Source: Ignavibacteriales bacterium | Lineage (GTDB): Bacteria > Bacteroidota > Ignavibacteria > Ignavibacteriales > Ignavibacteriaceae | Direction of reading: 5' to 3' | Assembly (NCBI GenBank): GCA_016700155.1 | Contig: CP065001.1 | Location: 930,001 to 994,000 of the forward strand | DNA: 64,000 nt | Program-made: the position numbers and the translations under genes | Shown here: piece by piece, positions 1 through 9,491 of the stretch | Layout: every line of letters starts with the position of its first letter | Position numbering within the stretch: the stretch's first letter is position 1 | The notes under the pieces: generated by a model | The model's database searches: none | Told to the model about the DNA's origin: nothing | The model's input: the letters and a program-made list of their open reading frames with translations, nothing else

Positions 1-366
1 TATTATAAAGCAACTATTGGCTACCTAACTACTATTTTCCCGATCTGCTTTCATACAATCATAACCTGTACACCTGCCATCAAGCACTGCCCCGGGATTT
101 ACGAACTGGTAAAGGGGCGCATAAATACCAATAGCAACTTACTGCGTTGGGAAGCAAAGGGCAAATGGAAAATGTGGCGAAGCCATCCCTTCGGGAGATG
201 ATGGTTGATGTGTGATGGAGTAGGTGAATCCTGGAAACGGGGAATGGGAGAAGCGGGGGAAGGGAATAGTCAGTTTATCAGTAAGATCATAATTATCATA
301 ATGGGCTGCTATCCGGAAGCAGATCAGTGTACTATTGCCAATTATGTCATAGTGAGTAATTCTATT
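1..366. other. Left edge, no supported gene
   Basis: An open frame runs on the plus strand from the window edge to a stop at about 199, but its conceptual peptide is not recognisable and has no start in view. A short hairpin with a TTCG loop is visible near 189-207. I see no convincing gene; the stretch may be the end of something outside the window. Confidence 0.3.
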
Positions 367-1968
367 TTATTCTTCCTTCACCGGTAATGATTTAATAAAC
401 TTTCCGACAAGGTTATAAATTGATTGTTCATATCTCCAGGACCTGAAGTGTTCTTCTTTACCATAAAACGGATCGGCGGTTGTAACGATTATCATATTCA
501 GATCTTTAAGAATTATTATAAACTGACCGCCATGCCCAGCGGCATAGTTAAAATGATGTTCGCCTGATTCCGCACTCCACCACTGAAAGCCATATCCTAT
601 ATTGTGGAAATAACGACCAACTCTGCCAGATTTAATCCCGGCAGAATTTATTTCTCCCGAATAATTTTTCAGAGAATTCTCGATCCATTCAGATGATATT
701 AATTGTTTGCCTTCATATAAACCATTATCTAGATAAAGCTGACCGAACTTTGCCATGTCTCTTGCTGTAATTTCTATATCTCCGCTTCCGATATAATATC
801 CATCCAGATCACGGGGCCAATTACCGACACTTACACCAAGCGGGTCAAATAAATATTTTTGTCCGAATGTTTTGATATCCGTTCCGCATGCTCTTGTTGT
901 AATTATTCCAAGCCAGTTGGAAGTTAAATTGCTGTATTGAAAATCGGTTCCCGGATCAGCAGTGAGAGGGAAGTCAACAATTTTATGTACATACTTTCCT
1001 GACCATAACGCATTCCAGTAAACCGAATCCGTTTCCTCCCAGGGAAATCCTGCGCGCATCTGCAGCATCTGCCGGATTGTGATTTTCTTTTTTTCAGGAT
1101 TTGTGATGTGGTCAGTAATCTCCGGAAAAAATTCTATCATCTTTTGATCAATACATTTTATGTATCCTTTATCAACTGCGATTCCTGTCAAAGCGGAGAT
1201 ATAACTTTTTGTTACCGACGCGCGTTTTGAAAGCTGATCGACCGAGCCATTGTTAAAATATTTTTCCGCGACTAAATAACCATTTTTTATTACTAATAAA
1301 CTGTAAAGAGTTTCAAGGGAAGCAGCATCATAAAAAAGTTGTGACACGAGTAATGGATTTAAACCCTGTTCTTCCGGTGTGGAAATTTTCCAATCATTTC
1401 TCTGCAATGGAGTAAAAGTAACTTCTTTCAGTTCTTCAGTTTCAATCTTTAACATTTCCGCAATTTGCGGACGGGTATTTATTAAATAATCGTAGTCAAT
1501 TTTTAGTCCCAATGGAGTTAGTGAGGCTGCAAGTTTATCATACAGGTCTTTGTCATATTCAAAAGGCGCATCTACTATGTCGAAAGCGGTTGAACCATTG
1601 ATATTTCTTAAGGATTTGTCTGCACCGTTTTCAAGTAATGCCCGGACAATTTCAGTACGGCAAAAAAAGGATGCGATGTGAAGCGGCGTTGATAATTCAT
1701 TGTTCGTTACGTTCAAATCCGCGCCGGCATTTATTAATGCCTCTGCAATTTTAGTCTTACCGAATGTTGCCGCAATTATCAGTGGTGTAGACCCAAACTG
1801 ATCCTTTTCATTAAGATCTGTACCGGCTTTAATATGCTGATTAACAGCTTCAAGATTTCCCTGCAGAACAGCAAAGTGTAATCCGTCAGAAGGTTTTTCC
1901 TGTTGACTGAATATGAATGAGTTAATGTTGAGCAGAAAAAAAATGCCCAGGATGAAATGCAGTTTCAT
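367..1968 (-). CDS. Secreted ankyrin-repeat / beta-lactamase-like serine hydrolase fusion
   Basis: 533 residues. A signal peptide (about 1-21, ending FIFSQQ) is followed by three or so ankyrin repeats (about 27-130, with repeated AGADL and TPLHIA-type motifs) and then a class C beta-lactamase / penicillin-binding-like domain (about 190-520). The catalytic signature is present: SVTK at 251-254 (Ser251 and Lys254), YSN at 345-347 and HGG at 479-481 in the place of the usual KTG. Such enzymes act outside the cytoplasm as esterases, D-amino-acid peptidases or beta-lactamases; substrate cannot be told from sequence. The ankyrin part should bind a protein partner. It is divergent from lepA and stands alone. 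Fusion of ankyrin repeats to this hydrolase is not the common domain order. Confidence 0.85.
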   Translation of the reverse strand: MKLHFILGIFFLLNINSFIFSQQEKPSDGLHFAVLQGNLEAVNQHIKAGTDLNEKDQFGSTPLIIAATFGKTKIAEALINAGADLNVTNNELSTPLHIASFFCRTEIVRALLENGADKSLRNINGSTAFDIVDAPFEYDKDLYDKLAASLTPLGLKIDYDYLINTRPQIAEMLKIETEELKEVTFTPLQRNDWKISTPEEQGLNPLLVSQLFYDAASLETLYSLLVIKNGYLVAEKYFNNGSVDQLSKRASVTKSYISALTGIAVDKGYIKCIDQKMIEFFPEITDHITNPEKKKITIRQMLQMRAGFPWEETDSVYWNALWSGKYVHKIVDFPLTADPGTDFQYSNLTSNWLGIITTRACGTDIKTFGQKYLFDPLGVSVGNWPRDLDGYYIGSGDIEITARDMAKFGQLYLDNGLYEGKQLISSEWIENSLKNYSGEINSAGIKSGRVGRYFHNIGYGFQWWSAESGEHHFNYAAGHGGQFIIILKDLNMIIVTTADPFYGKEEHFRSWRYEQSIYNLVGKFIKSLPVKEE

Positions 1969-2383
1969 GATATTTCCTCCCTTAAAATTATTTCTGAAAG
2001 CGCCAGATTATTTTAAAGGTATGAAAATTATTCTTTAATTGACAATGTTGGATGTGATTTAAGTAGTGTTAATGAATCATTCGGTGAACAACTGACTCTT
2101 GGTTGGTTGATTGGATGAATGACAGAATGGATAAAAAAGACTAATGAGTTGTGGTTTGTAAAGTTGTTTGAACTATCCGGAATCAGTTATCGGGTATCTT
2201 GATTCCTGAGATAAGTACCATAATTATCAAACACAAAAGATAACTCCCCGCCTGCGGCAGATCGATATGACATTTTAGAAATCCGACATCTGGTATCCAG
2301 TACCAGTTTACAAACTCACATTCATTCAACCATTCACTCATTCATTCCCTTTTCTCTTCCTTTTAACAAACCCAATTCATCAC
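1969..2383. other. Intergenic stretch between divergent genes
   Basis: About 415 bases between the serine hydrolase and lepA. It contains simple CATTCA-type short repeats near 2321-2346 but no reading frame with a good start and no stable terminator. It must carry the two divergent promoters; only the lepA one is recognisable. Confidence 0.4.
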
Positions 2384-2391
2384 TATATTTG
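2384..2391 (+). promoter_or_regulatory. Candidate Bacteroidota -7 box for lepA
   Basis: TATATTTG fits the TAnnTTTG -7 consensus used by the Bacteroidota housekeeping sigma factor and lies 22 bases before the lepA ATG. No clear TTG -33 element is seen at the expected distance, so support is moderate. Confidence 0.4.
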
Positions 2392-2413
2392 CACACCATT
2401 TTATGAATTGTTG

Positions 2414-4207
2414 ATGAATAACATTAGAAATTTTTGCATAATCGCACATATTGATCACGGTAAGTCAACCATTGCCGACTGCCTTCTTGAGGCTACCGCA
2501 ACCATTACGCAGCGTGAAGCCAAAGCACAGGTTCTTGATGATCTTGATCTTGAAAGAGAGCGCGGGATAACCATAAAATCCCACGCGATTCAGATGAAGT
2601 ATAAATCCAAAAGTAAATCGGATTACATATTAAATCTTATCGATACTCCCGGTCACGTTGATTTCAGTTATGAAGTATCACGATCACTCGCAGCGTGTGA
2701 AGGTGCTATTTTGGTCGTTGATGCCGCGCAGGGAGTTGAAGCTCAGACTATCAGTAATCTTTATCTCGCTATTGACGCGGGGCTGGAGATCATTCCTGTC
2801 ATAAATAAAATTGATCTGCCAAGCGCTGAAATTGAAAAAGTAAAAGGACAGATAATCGATCTTATCGGCTGTAACGCCGATGATATAATTTTAGTTAGCG
2901 CAAAAGCTAAAATCGGTATAGACGCTCTGCTCGAAAAGATTGTTGAAAAAATTCCCTCACCAAAAGGTGAACCTGACGCACCGCTGCAGGTATTAATATT
3001 CGACTCCGTGTTTGACGCATACAGGGGAGCCATCGCTTACATAAGAGTATTTAACGGAACAATTAGAACTAATGATAAAATAAAATTCTTTGTTGTTGAC
3101 AGAGAAATCGAAGCGGAAGAAATCGGTGTTCTCGGTTTAAAGAAAATTAAAACTGATGAACTGTCCGCCGGCAATGTTGGCTACCTGATTTCAGGAATAA
3201 AAGATGTCCGTGATACAAAAGTCGGTGATACTGTAACTCATTCACGCAACGGCGCAAAAGAACCATTGCCCGGTTACAAAGAAGTTAAGCCGATGGTTTA
3301 CAGCGGACTTTATCCAACCAATTCAGAAGAGTTTGAAGACCTTCGTGACTCACTTGAAAAGTATCGCCTGAATGATTCAGCGCTTGTTTATCAACCTGAA
3401 ACTTCCGCCGCACTTGGTTTTGGTTTTCGTTGCGGATTTCTTGGTCTGCTTCATATGGAAATTGTTCAGGAAAGATTGTTCAGGGAATTCAATCAATCTA
3501 TCATTACAACTTTACCAAACGTTGAGTATATAGTTTATAACAAGAAGGGTGAAAGATTAGTTGTGGATAATCCCGCAGAGATGCCGCAGATAGGAGATAT
3601 AGATCGCGTTGAAGAACCTTATGTAAAGGCTCAGATTGTTTGTCCGAGTGAATACGTCGGTAATATAATGAAACTCGCAATGGATAAACGCGGAACGTAC
3701 AAGAACACGACTTACATTGATCCCACAAGAGCTGATCTTCAATTTGATTTTCCGTTAGCAGAAATAATTTTTGATTTTTATGATAAGCTGAAATCAACCA
3801 CACGCGGTTATGCTTCATTTGATTATGAATACTCCGACTACCGTGAATCTGATCTCACAAAACTTGATATACTGCTAAACGGTGAACCGGTTGATTCACT
3901 GTCAATGATTGTTCACAGGAGTAAATCTTATGACTGGGGAAGAAAAGTTTGCAACAAACTTAAAGACCTTATCCCGCGTCAAATGTTTGAGATATCGATA
4001 CAGGCTGCGATTGGAACAAAGGTGATTTCAAAATCAGTTGTAAAAGCATTGAGAAAAAATGTGCTTGCAAAATGTTACGGCGGCGACATCTCACGTAAAA
4101 GAAAACTTCTTGAAAAACAGAAAGAAGGAAAGAAGCGTATGAAGCAGGTCGGCAATGTTGAAATACCTCAGGAAGCTTTCCTTGCGGTTCTTCAGATTGA
4201 TGAATAA
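2414..4207 (+). CDS. lepA: Elongation factor 4 (LepA), translational GTPase
   Basis: 597 residues from the ATG at 2414; a TTG two codons upstream at 2408 is possible but NNIRNFCIIAHIDHGKST is the usual LepA N-terminus. The G domain shows AHIDHGKST (G1), RERGIT (G2), DTPGHVD (G3), NKIDLP (G4) and SAK (G5), followed by the EF-G-like domain II, domains III and V, and the LepA-specific C-terminal domain ending in a basic RKRKLLEKQKEGKKRMK-type tail. The protein acts on ribosomes in the cytoplasm, promoting back-translocation or late initiation steps. It sits 12 bases upstream of lepB, the classic lepA-lepB operon. Confidence 0.97.
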   Translation: MNNIRNFCIIAHIDHGKSTIADCLLEATATITQREAKAQVLDDLDLERERGITIKSHAIQMKYKSKSKSDYILNLIDTPGHVDFSYEVSRSLAACEGAILVVDAAQGVEAQTISNLYLAIDAGLEIIPVINKIDLPSAEIEKVKGQIIDLIGCNADDIILVSAKAKIGIDALLEKIVEKIPSPKGEPDAPLQVLIFDSVFDAYRGAIAYIRVFNGTIRTNDKIKFFVVDREIEAEEIGVLGLKKIKTDELSAGNVGYLISGIKDVRDTKVGDTVTHSRNGAKEPLPGYKEVKPMVYSGLYPTNSEEFEDLRDSLEKYRLNDSALVYQPETSAALGFGFRCGFLGLLHMEIVQERLFREFNQSIITTLPNVEYIVYNKKGERLVVDNPAEMPQIGDIDRVEEPYVKAQIVCPSEYVGNIMKLAMDKRGTYKNTTYIDPTRADLQFDFPLAEIIFDFYDKLKSTTRGYASFDYEYSDYRESDLTKLDILLNGEPVDSLSMIVHRSKSYDWGRKVCNKLKDLIPRQMFEISIQAAIGTKVISKSVVKALRKNVLAKCYGGDISRKRKLLEKQKEGKKRMKQVGNVEIPQEAFLAVLQIDE

Positions 4208-4219
4208 CACGGAAGTAAT

Positions 4220-5137
4220 TTGTCCACAACCGAAAAAGATATACCTGCCTATGATGAAAGTGATGACACACCGGGAAATGTAAAACGGTTATCGGTTTTT
4301 CAGTACATAAGGATCATACTTTTTACTTTCATCGCTGCGATAATTATCAAATCTTTTTTTATTGAAGCTTTCAGAATTCCCACCGGTTCTATGGAAAACA
4401 CTCTTCTGCCGGGAGATTTTATAATTGTAAATAAGACAGCATATTCTTTCAGCACTCCGAATAATATTCCGCTTACACCGATAAAAATTCCTTCAGTAAA
4501 ACTATTTAATATTTTTTCTCCTGAGAGAAATGAAGTAGTTGTATTTGAACATCCTAACAGTACAAATATTCCTGATGCGGAAATTTATTTTATAAAAAGA
4601 ATTGTCGGTCTTCCCGGTGATACGATATACATCGAAAATAAAGAGTTGTTTGTAAACAGGCAGTTGAACCAGATGCCTGAAATGGGAATCAACAGCGACG
4701 ACAGTTACAAAGAAAAAGGATACAGGGAAGAGAGAATTTTTCCATCCAATCAATACTGGAACAGGGACAACTACGGACCTATCATTGTGCCTTACAAAGG
4801 TATGAAAATTTACCTGAATACAAGGAACATTGTTGAATGGCAAAGTGTTATTAATCATGACTACGGAAAAAAAGCAGTAAGTGTTGAAGGAAGTGTAATC
4901 AACATAGACGGCATCCCTGTAAGAAAGTACACTGTAAAAAATGATTATTACTTTATGATGGGCGATAACCGTGATGACAGCATGGACAGCCGTTACTGGG
5001 GCTTTGTTCCTGAAGACAATATCATCGGCAAAGCAGTGATTGTTTACTGGTCGTGGGATCCTTTCAGTACTGAAAAAGGAATCGCAGGATTTTTTGATTC
5101 AATCCGTTTCAGCAGGATTTTTAATTTCATAAAGTGA
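4220..5137 (+). CDS. lepB: Signal peptidase I
   Basis: 305 residues. Starts at TTG 4220 with GGAAG a few bases upstream; no earlier in-frame ATG fits. One membrane anchor (about 30-50) is followed by the catalytic serine in PTGSMENTL, the catalytic lysine in FIKRIVGLPGD and the conserved box GDNRDDSMDSRYWG. It removes signal peptides from exported proteins at the outer face of the inner membrane, via a Ser/Lys dyad. At about 300 residues it is longer than the Gram-positive type, with an insertion between the two catalytic boxes. It is translationally linked to lepA. Confidence 0.95.
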   Translation: MSTTEKDIPAYDESDDTPGNVKRLSVFQYIRIILFTFIAAIIIKSFFIEAFRIPTGSMENTLLPGDFIIVNKTAYSFSTPNNIPLTPIKIPSVKLFNIFSPERNEVVVFEHPNSTNIPDAEIYFIKRIVGLPGDTIYIENKELFVNRQLNQMPEMGINSDDSYKEKGYREERIFPSNQYWNRDNYGPIIVPYKGMKIYLNTRNIVEWQSVINHDYGKKAVSVEGSVINIDGIPVRKYTVKNDYYFMMGDNRDDSMDSRYWGFVPEDNIIGKAVIVYWSWDPFSTEKGIAGFFDSIRFSRIFNFIK

Positions 5138-5224
5138 AGTTTAAGTATTTACTTTATCCTTGATTCGCAGCTTGTATTATTTCATAATTGAACCATATAA
5201 TTTATCAGGATTAACAACACTACT

Positions 5225-7192
5225 ATGAAACTGATTTTAGTTGCAGCTTTAATTTTGATTACCTCTACCGGAATTTCCCAGCAGAAATATCTTATCTATT
5301 TCAAAGATAAAGGAGTTGAACGGGGAACAACTTTAAACAAAACTGATCAGGCATATCTTGATGCAATTAATCTTCTTTCAGAAAGAAGTATTGAACGCCG
5401 CAAAAGTGTTTTAGGTGAAGAGTTTATTCAGTATGAAGATATCCCGGTTAGACAGTATTACATTGATGTTCTTTCTAGAATGGGAATACAGGTATTGAAT
5501 AAACTATCATGGTTTAATGCAGTCTCTGCGTATCTGACGGATGATCAGTTAACCAGTGTCAAGGATCTGGGTTTTGTTGATAAAATTGAAAAAGTAAAAA
5601 AGCTTATCCGCGAAGATGACTTTGATTTGAATTATCAACATGCTTTTAAAACTTCAGTTGATACTACCATTTACGGATCGTCTTACACACAATTAAAGAT
5701 TTCAGATATTCCACTTGTGCATGCAAAAGGAATAACAGGCAGCGGTGTTATCGTTGGTATGCTTGACTCCGGTTTTGACTGGCAGCGGCATGAATCGTTA
5801 CAGAATCAAAATATTCTTGACGAGTATGATTTTATTTTCAATGATACGATCACCGCAAATGAACCTGAAGATAATATAAATCAGCATGGACATGGTACAT
5901 ATACATTTTCAATTATCGGCGGGTATAAAGAAAACTCACTTATAGGTGCGGCGTATGGTTCATCATTCCTGCTGGCAAAGACAGAGGATATAAGAAGTGA
6001 GCTTCACGTTGAAGAGGATAATTATGCGGCAGCGTTAATCTGGATGGAGGCAAGAGGTGTTGACATAACTAGCAGTTCACTTGGTTACGCAAACGATTTT
6101 ACTTCAGGTGATGACTACAGGTATTCTGATATGAATGGAAGGACTACCATTGTAACAAAAGCAGCCGAGCTTTCTTTCAACAGGGGAGTGATAACAATTA
6201 CCGCCGCGGGAAATGAAGGTGATGATCCCTGGCATTATATAACCGCTCCGTCAGACGGATTTAACACAATCGGTGTGGGTGCTGTAAACAGCAACAACCA
6301 GGTTGCAGCATTCAGCGGTTACGGTCCTTCTTACGATGGCAGGATAAAACCTGAAGTTGTTGCGATGGGTGTTTCAGTTCTGGGAGCTTCGGCTAACACA
6401 ACAGATTCTTATGGATTCAGCAGCGGTACATCGGCGGCAACACCGATACTTGCGGGAATTGCTGCATTATTAAAATCAGTTTATCCTCTACTTGATAATA
6501 AACAGGTAAGGAATATTCTTATTGAATCAGGAGACAATCTGCTTAATCCTGATGACAGGAGGGGATACGGGCTTGTATCAGCGACAAGAGCTATATCATT
6601 CCCGAATCTTCAGAGATCGTTCAATGATTACCAGTTGAATAAAATATTTTTAGAACGGGAAAGCATAGATCCTTCTTCAGTAAGAATACATCTCGCAACA
6701 AATGACACATCGTTTTCAAATTATGAAATGTATTATGATGGAAATTTGAAACACGCTTTTTCAGTATTCCTGTACGGACAGGGACAGGAGATAAAATTTT
6801 ATTTTACATATAGTGATAGTTCCGGAAACCAATTTCGTGAACCTGAACAGAATGAATATAAATTCAAATATGGGTCACTGAATGTTTCATTAAACTACGA
6901 TCCTGTTATACCTATCAGTTATGATATTTTAAGTCAGAATTATCCGAATCCGTTTAACAATTCAACTACAATAAATTTTATTGCTAAGGCTAATGAAAGG
7001 GCTGAACTCATAATCATTGATGCGATCGGTCAAAAGGTAAAAGTGATGAGCCAGCTAACATCAGAGGGAGAAAATACATTTAACTGGAACGGCACTAATG
7101 AATTTAATGTTCAGGCAGCAAGCGGTGTGTACTACTATATCCTCAGGTTAAGCGGACGTGAGTACGCTAAGAAAATGATATTAATGAAGTAG
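5225..7192 (+). CDS. Secreted S8 subtilisin-like serine protease with T9SS sorting domain
   Basis: 655 residues. Signal peptide about 1-18, a pro-region (about 20-130), then an S8 catalytic domain: Asp181 in GMLDSG, His223 in HGHGT, Asn330 in AAGNEG (oxyanion) and Ser403 in SGTSAATP. The tail from about 565 carries QNYPNPFNNST and ends GREYAKKMILMK, the type A T9SS C-terminal sorting domain. The product should be exported by Sec, cleaved, and attached to or released from the cell surface by T9SS. It follows lepB by 87 bases with no terminator between, so co-transcription is possible but may be accidental. Confidence 0.93.
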   Translation: MKLILVAALILITSTGISQQKYLIYFKDKGVERGTTLNKTDQAYLDAINLLSERSIERRKSVLGEEFIQYEDIPVRQYYIDVLSRMGIQVLNKLSWFNAVSAYLTDDQLTSVKDLGFVDKIEKVKKLIREDDFDLNYQHAFKTSVDTTIYGSSYTQLKISDIPLVHAKGITGSGVIVGMLDSGFDWQRHESLQNQNILDEYDFIFNDTITANEPEDNINQHGHGTYTFSIIGGYKENSLIGAAYGSSFLLAKTEDIRSELHVEEDNYAAALIWMEARGVDITSSSLGYANDFTSGDDYRYSDMNGRTTIVTKAAELSFNRGVITITAAGNEGDDPWHYITAPSDGFNTIGVGAVNSNNQVAAFSGYGPSYDGRIKPEVVAMGVSVLGASANTTDSYGFSSGTSAATPILAGIAALLKSVYPLLDNKQVRNILIESGDNLLNPDDRRGYGLVSATRAISFPNLQRSFNDYQLNKIFLERESIDPSSVRIHLATNDTSFSNYEMYYDGNLKHAFSVFLYGQGQEIKFYFTYSDSSGNQFREPEQNEYKFKYGSLNVSLNYDPVIPISYDILSQNYPNPFNNSTTINFIAKANERAELIIIDAIGQKVKVMSQLTSEGENTFNWNGTNEFNVQAASGVYYYILRLSGREYAKKMILMK

Positions 7193-7263
7193 ACGCGAGT
7201 TAATAAGTCTTCGTTAGCAGAATTTTATTTTTATCCGCTTTTCAATTCAAAAAAATATTTTAC

Positions 7264-7271
7264 TATTTTTG
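7264..7271 (+). promoter_or_regulatory. Candidate Bacteroidota -7 box
   Basis: TATTTTTG matches TAnnTTTG and lies 29 bases before the O-methyltransferase start at 7300. No clear -33 TTG is visible. Confidence 0.35.
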
Positions 7272-7299
7272 CTCAACAATAATCACCGGTTGAGCGAAC

Positions 7300-7941
7300 A
7301 TGACTAAAATTCTGTACCAGGCTCAGGAAAATTATCTAAATCAATTTTTAAAACAAGGTGATGATCTTCTTTCAGGAATGGAAGAATTCGCATCCCGCAA
7401 TAATATCCCTATTCTGTCAAAACCTGCCGCTGATCTTCTTGAACAATATGTGAAGTTAATAAATCCTAAACGAACACTTGAGATTGGTACGGCTATAGGT
7501 TATTCGACTATCAGGATCGCGAGGAATCTTAAGAAAAAAAGTAAAGTATTCACGATTGAAAAAAGCGAAGACAATATTAAACTCGCTGCTGAAAATTTTT
7601 CTAAATCAGGAAACCAGGAAAAAATAGTTTTACTCGAAGGTGATGCTCTGAACCTGATGCCGCGGTTTGATAAAAAATTTGATCTCATCTTTCTTGATGC
7701 CGATAAAGAAGACTATAAAAGACTTTTTGATTACTCCGTTGTTTTGCTGAAAAAGGGAGGCATCCTTTTCATCGATAACCTTTTATGGCATGGTTATGCA
7801 GCTTCTAAAAGTGTTCCTAAAAAGTATAAAGTTTCGACAAAATTAATTCGTGAGTTTAACGTTCTTTTTACAACGGCACCAAACCTCTTTACAACTATAC
7901 TGCCTGTTGGTGATGGTATTGGTATAGGAATTAAAGTCTGA
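7300..7941 (+). CDS. SAM-dependent O-methyltransferase, class I (COMT-like)
   Basis: 213 residues, the usual length for the cation-dependent O-methyltransferase 3 family. The SAM-binding motif EIGTAIGYST lies at about 60, an acidic SAM ribose contact in IEKSED about 30 residues later, and the metal/substrate motif FLDADKEDY near 130, followed by DNLLWHG. It probably methylates a catechol-type or tRNA hydroxyl; in related bacteria this family also includes TrmR, which makes 5-methoxyuridine in tRNA. The specific substrate is not decidable. It is followed by a small gene 27 bases on. Confidence 0.85.
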   Translation: MTKILYQAQENYLNQFLKQGDDLLSGMEEFASRNNIPILSKPAADLLEQYVKLINPKRTLEIGTAIGYSTIRIARNLKKKSKVFTIEKSEDNIKLAAENFSKSGNQEKIVLLEGDALNLMPRFDKKFDLIFLDADKEDYKRLFDYSVVLLKKGGILFIDNLLWHGYAASKSVPKKYKVSTKLIREFNVLFTTAPNLFTTILPVGDGIGIGIKV

Positions 7942-7968
7942 GTTTAAAACAAAAACCCGGAGAAAATC

Positions 7969-8403
7969 ATGGCAACTGAATATGTGAATATTTCGAATGA
8001 ACTTTTAAGGGCAGTTGATGAATTTTCCGATTACCAGCTAAAGGATAAAAAAGGTTTGCTGCTGATCTTCGAGGAATCAGTAACCAATAATAAAGAAAAA
8101 CAACTCGAAGAATTATCGTTTAATGCCAAGTATATCAAAGGTCTTTTGCGAGTAATTAAAAACGGGACAGGCAATGCTGAGATCACAAATATTGAATCAA
8201 TTAAAAAAGATTATTCCACATCTATGGCAAAGGTTGTTGAACAAATAAAAGAAATCATTTCATCAGCGAGTGCAGAGACGAGAGAACATTTTGATCATAC
8301 GTATTTTGAATTGAACCAGCAGAGTTTTCATAATCTAAATGAGTTGTTGACCGATCTTGAGTGGACCAAAAAATATCTGAATGACAATAAGAGAAGCAAC
8401 TGA
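7969..8403 (+). CDS. Hypothetical helical protein
   Basis: 144 residues, preceded by GGAGA seven bases before the ATG, and followed by a strong terminator. The sequence is charged and predicted largely alpha-helical, with no signal peptide, membrane span or cysteines. I do not recognise the family. Its position between a methyltransferase and a terminator suggests it is the last gene of a two-gene unit; no function can be assigned. Confidence 0.75.
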   Translation: MATEYVNISNELLRAVDEFSDYQLKDKKGLLLIFEESVTNNKEKQLEELSFNAKYIKGLLRVIKNGTGNAEITNIESIKKDYSTSMAKVVEQIKEIISSASAETREHFDHTYFELNQQSFHNLNELLTDLEWTKKYLNDNKRSN

Positions 8404-8423
8404 TTTAAATCCGGTTTAAAATG

Positions 8424-8453
8424 AAAAGTCCCGGCATTGACCGGGACTTTTTA
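8424..8453 (+). terminator. Rho-independent terminator
   Basis: GTCCCGG at 8428-8434 pairs with CCGGGAC at 8441-8447 across a six-base loop, extended by AAAA/TTTT, and followed by T-rich sequence. It ends the 7300-8403 unit and may act on both strands, since the converging rhodanese gene ends at 8472. Confidence 0.85.
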
Positions 8454-8471
8454 TGTTTAAATCAAACTGTA

Positions 8472-9461
8472 TTATTGAACTACAGGATAATTCATACATT
8501 CAGTATCAACCCACTTTGTTCCTGGCATTGTATCATAGAATAAATTATTTGCGCCAAATGAAAGTGATTTAGCGTCATAACCTAAAGCTCTTAAAAATAC
8601 AGCGATGTGAGCTGAGGTTTGACCTGTGTAACAATAAACAACAATTGTTTTGTTTGTTGGTAATGTCTTTAAGAAGGCAGCAAGTTTAAGATCGGTTCTT
8701 GGTGTGTATTGAATTGCACCTTCAACGTGTCCAAGATCATAATCAGCTACCGGCCAGTAATTCACAATGTAGTAGTTAGAAAGATTTTGATACATAACAT
8801 CTCTTGAAATACTTGCGACTCCATAACCTTGTGCTAAAACTGTATCAAGTCTTGTTGCAAGAATTTCTGCGCCTGCAGTTTTTCCTGTACTGAGTGTAGG
8901 AAGGTCTCCTGCATTAGCTTTAACATTAGCTGTCATCTGTTTGGTTATCGGATTAGTTTGACCGTTAATCATTGTGTTATGCCATCTTGCACCATCACTC
9001 CAGCTGCACATTCCCCATTTCAAATCGAATACATTTGTATAACCTGCTAATCTTAACACGGCTACTGCAAATGCTGCTGATTGACCTGTGTAGCAGGTAA
9101 CAACAACTTTAGCTTTTGTCTGAAGGTTATTAGTCCTGTAGTAGTTAAGGATATTAGCAATGGTAACATTGACCGCACCAGCAATGTGTCCAGCAGCATA
9201 ATCTGTAGCGCTGCGAACGTCAATAATTGCGAGGTCGACTCCGCCTTGAATATCAGTATTTAAAGCTGAAGCTGAAATCATAGCCGGACAGGAAGTTGTA
9301 TTAATAAAGTCACCACCGGCACCTTCCAGATATTCAGCAAGAAGCTGAGCTTCCGGTGTTGGAGTAACAGGTGGAGTTACCGGGTCTTCATCTTTACTGC
9401 AGCCGGCAACAAACATTATAACCGGTATAAGTAACAAATACAGAAATCTTAGTTTTATCAT
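8472..9461 (-). CDS. Lipoprotein with two rhodanese domains
   Basis: 329 residues with a lipobox VAGC (Cys21), then an acidic linker and two rhodanese-like domains, each keeping an active cysteine in a CYTGQ loop (Cys123 and Cys277). Rhodanese domains carry persulfide sulfur. The duplicated active loops (VTCYTGQSA and VYCYTGQTS) suggest two working sites, unlike many tandem rhodaneses in which the first is dead. It lies 30 bases downstream of the multihaem cytochrome, on the same strand, so the pair probably forms a periplasm-facing or surface sulfur/electron transfer module. The role in sulfide, thiosulfate or polysulfide handling is inference. Confidence 0.88.
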   Translation of the reverse strand: MIKLRFLYLLLIPVIMFVAGCSKDEDPVTPPVTPTPEAQLLAEYLEGAGGDFINTTSCPAMISASALNTDIQGGVDLAIIDVRSATDYAAGHIAGAVNVTIANILNYYRTNNLQTKAKVVVTCYTGQSAAFAVAVLRLAGYTNVFDLKWGMCSWSDGARWHNTMINGQTNPITKQMTANVKANAGDLPTLSTGKTAGAEILATRLDTVLAQGYGVASISRDVMYQNLSNYYIVNYWPVADYDLGHVEGAIQYTPRTDLKLAAFLKTLPTNKTIVVYCYTGQTSAHIAVFLRALGYDAKSLSFGANNLFYDTMPGTKWVDTECMNYPVVQ

Positions 9462-9491
9462 TTTTGTTCTCCTCTATGTTTTAGGTTGTAA

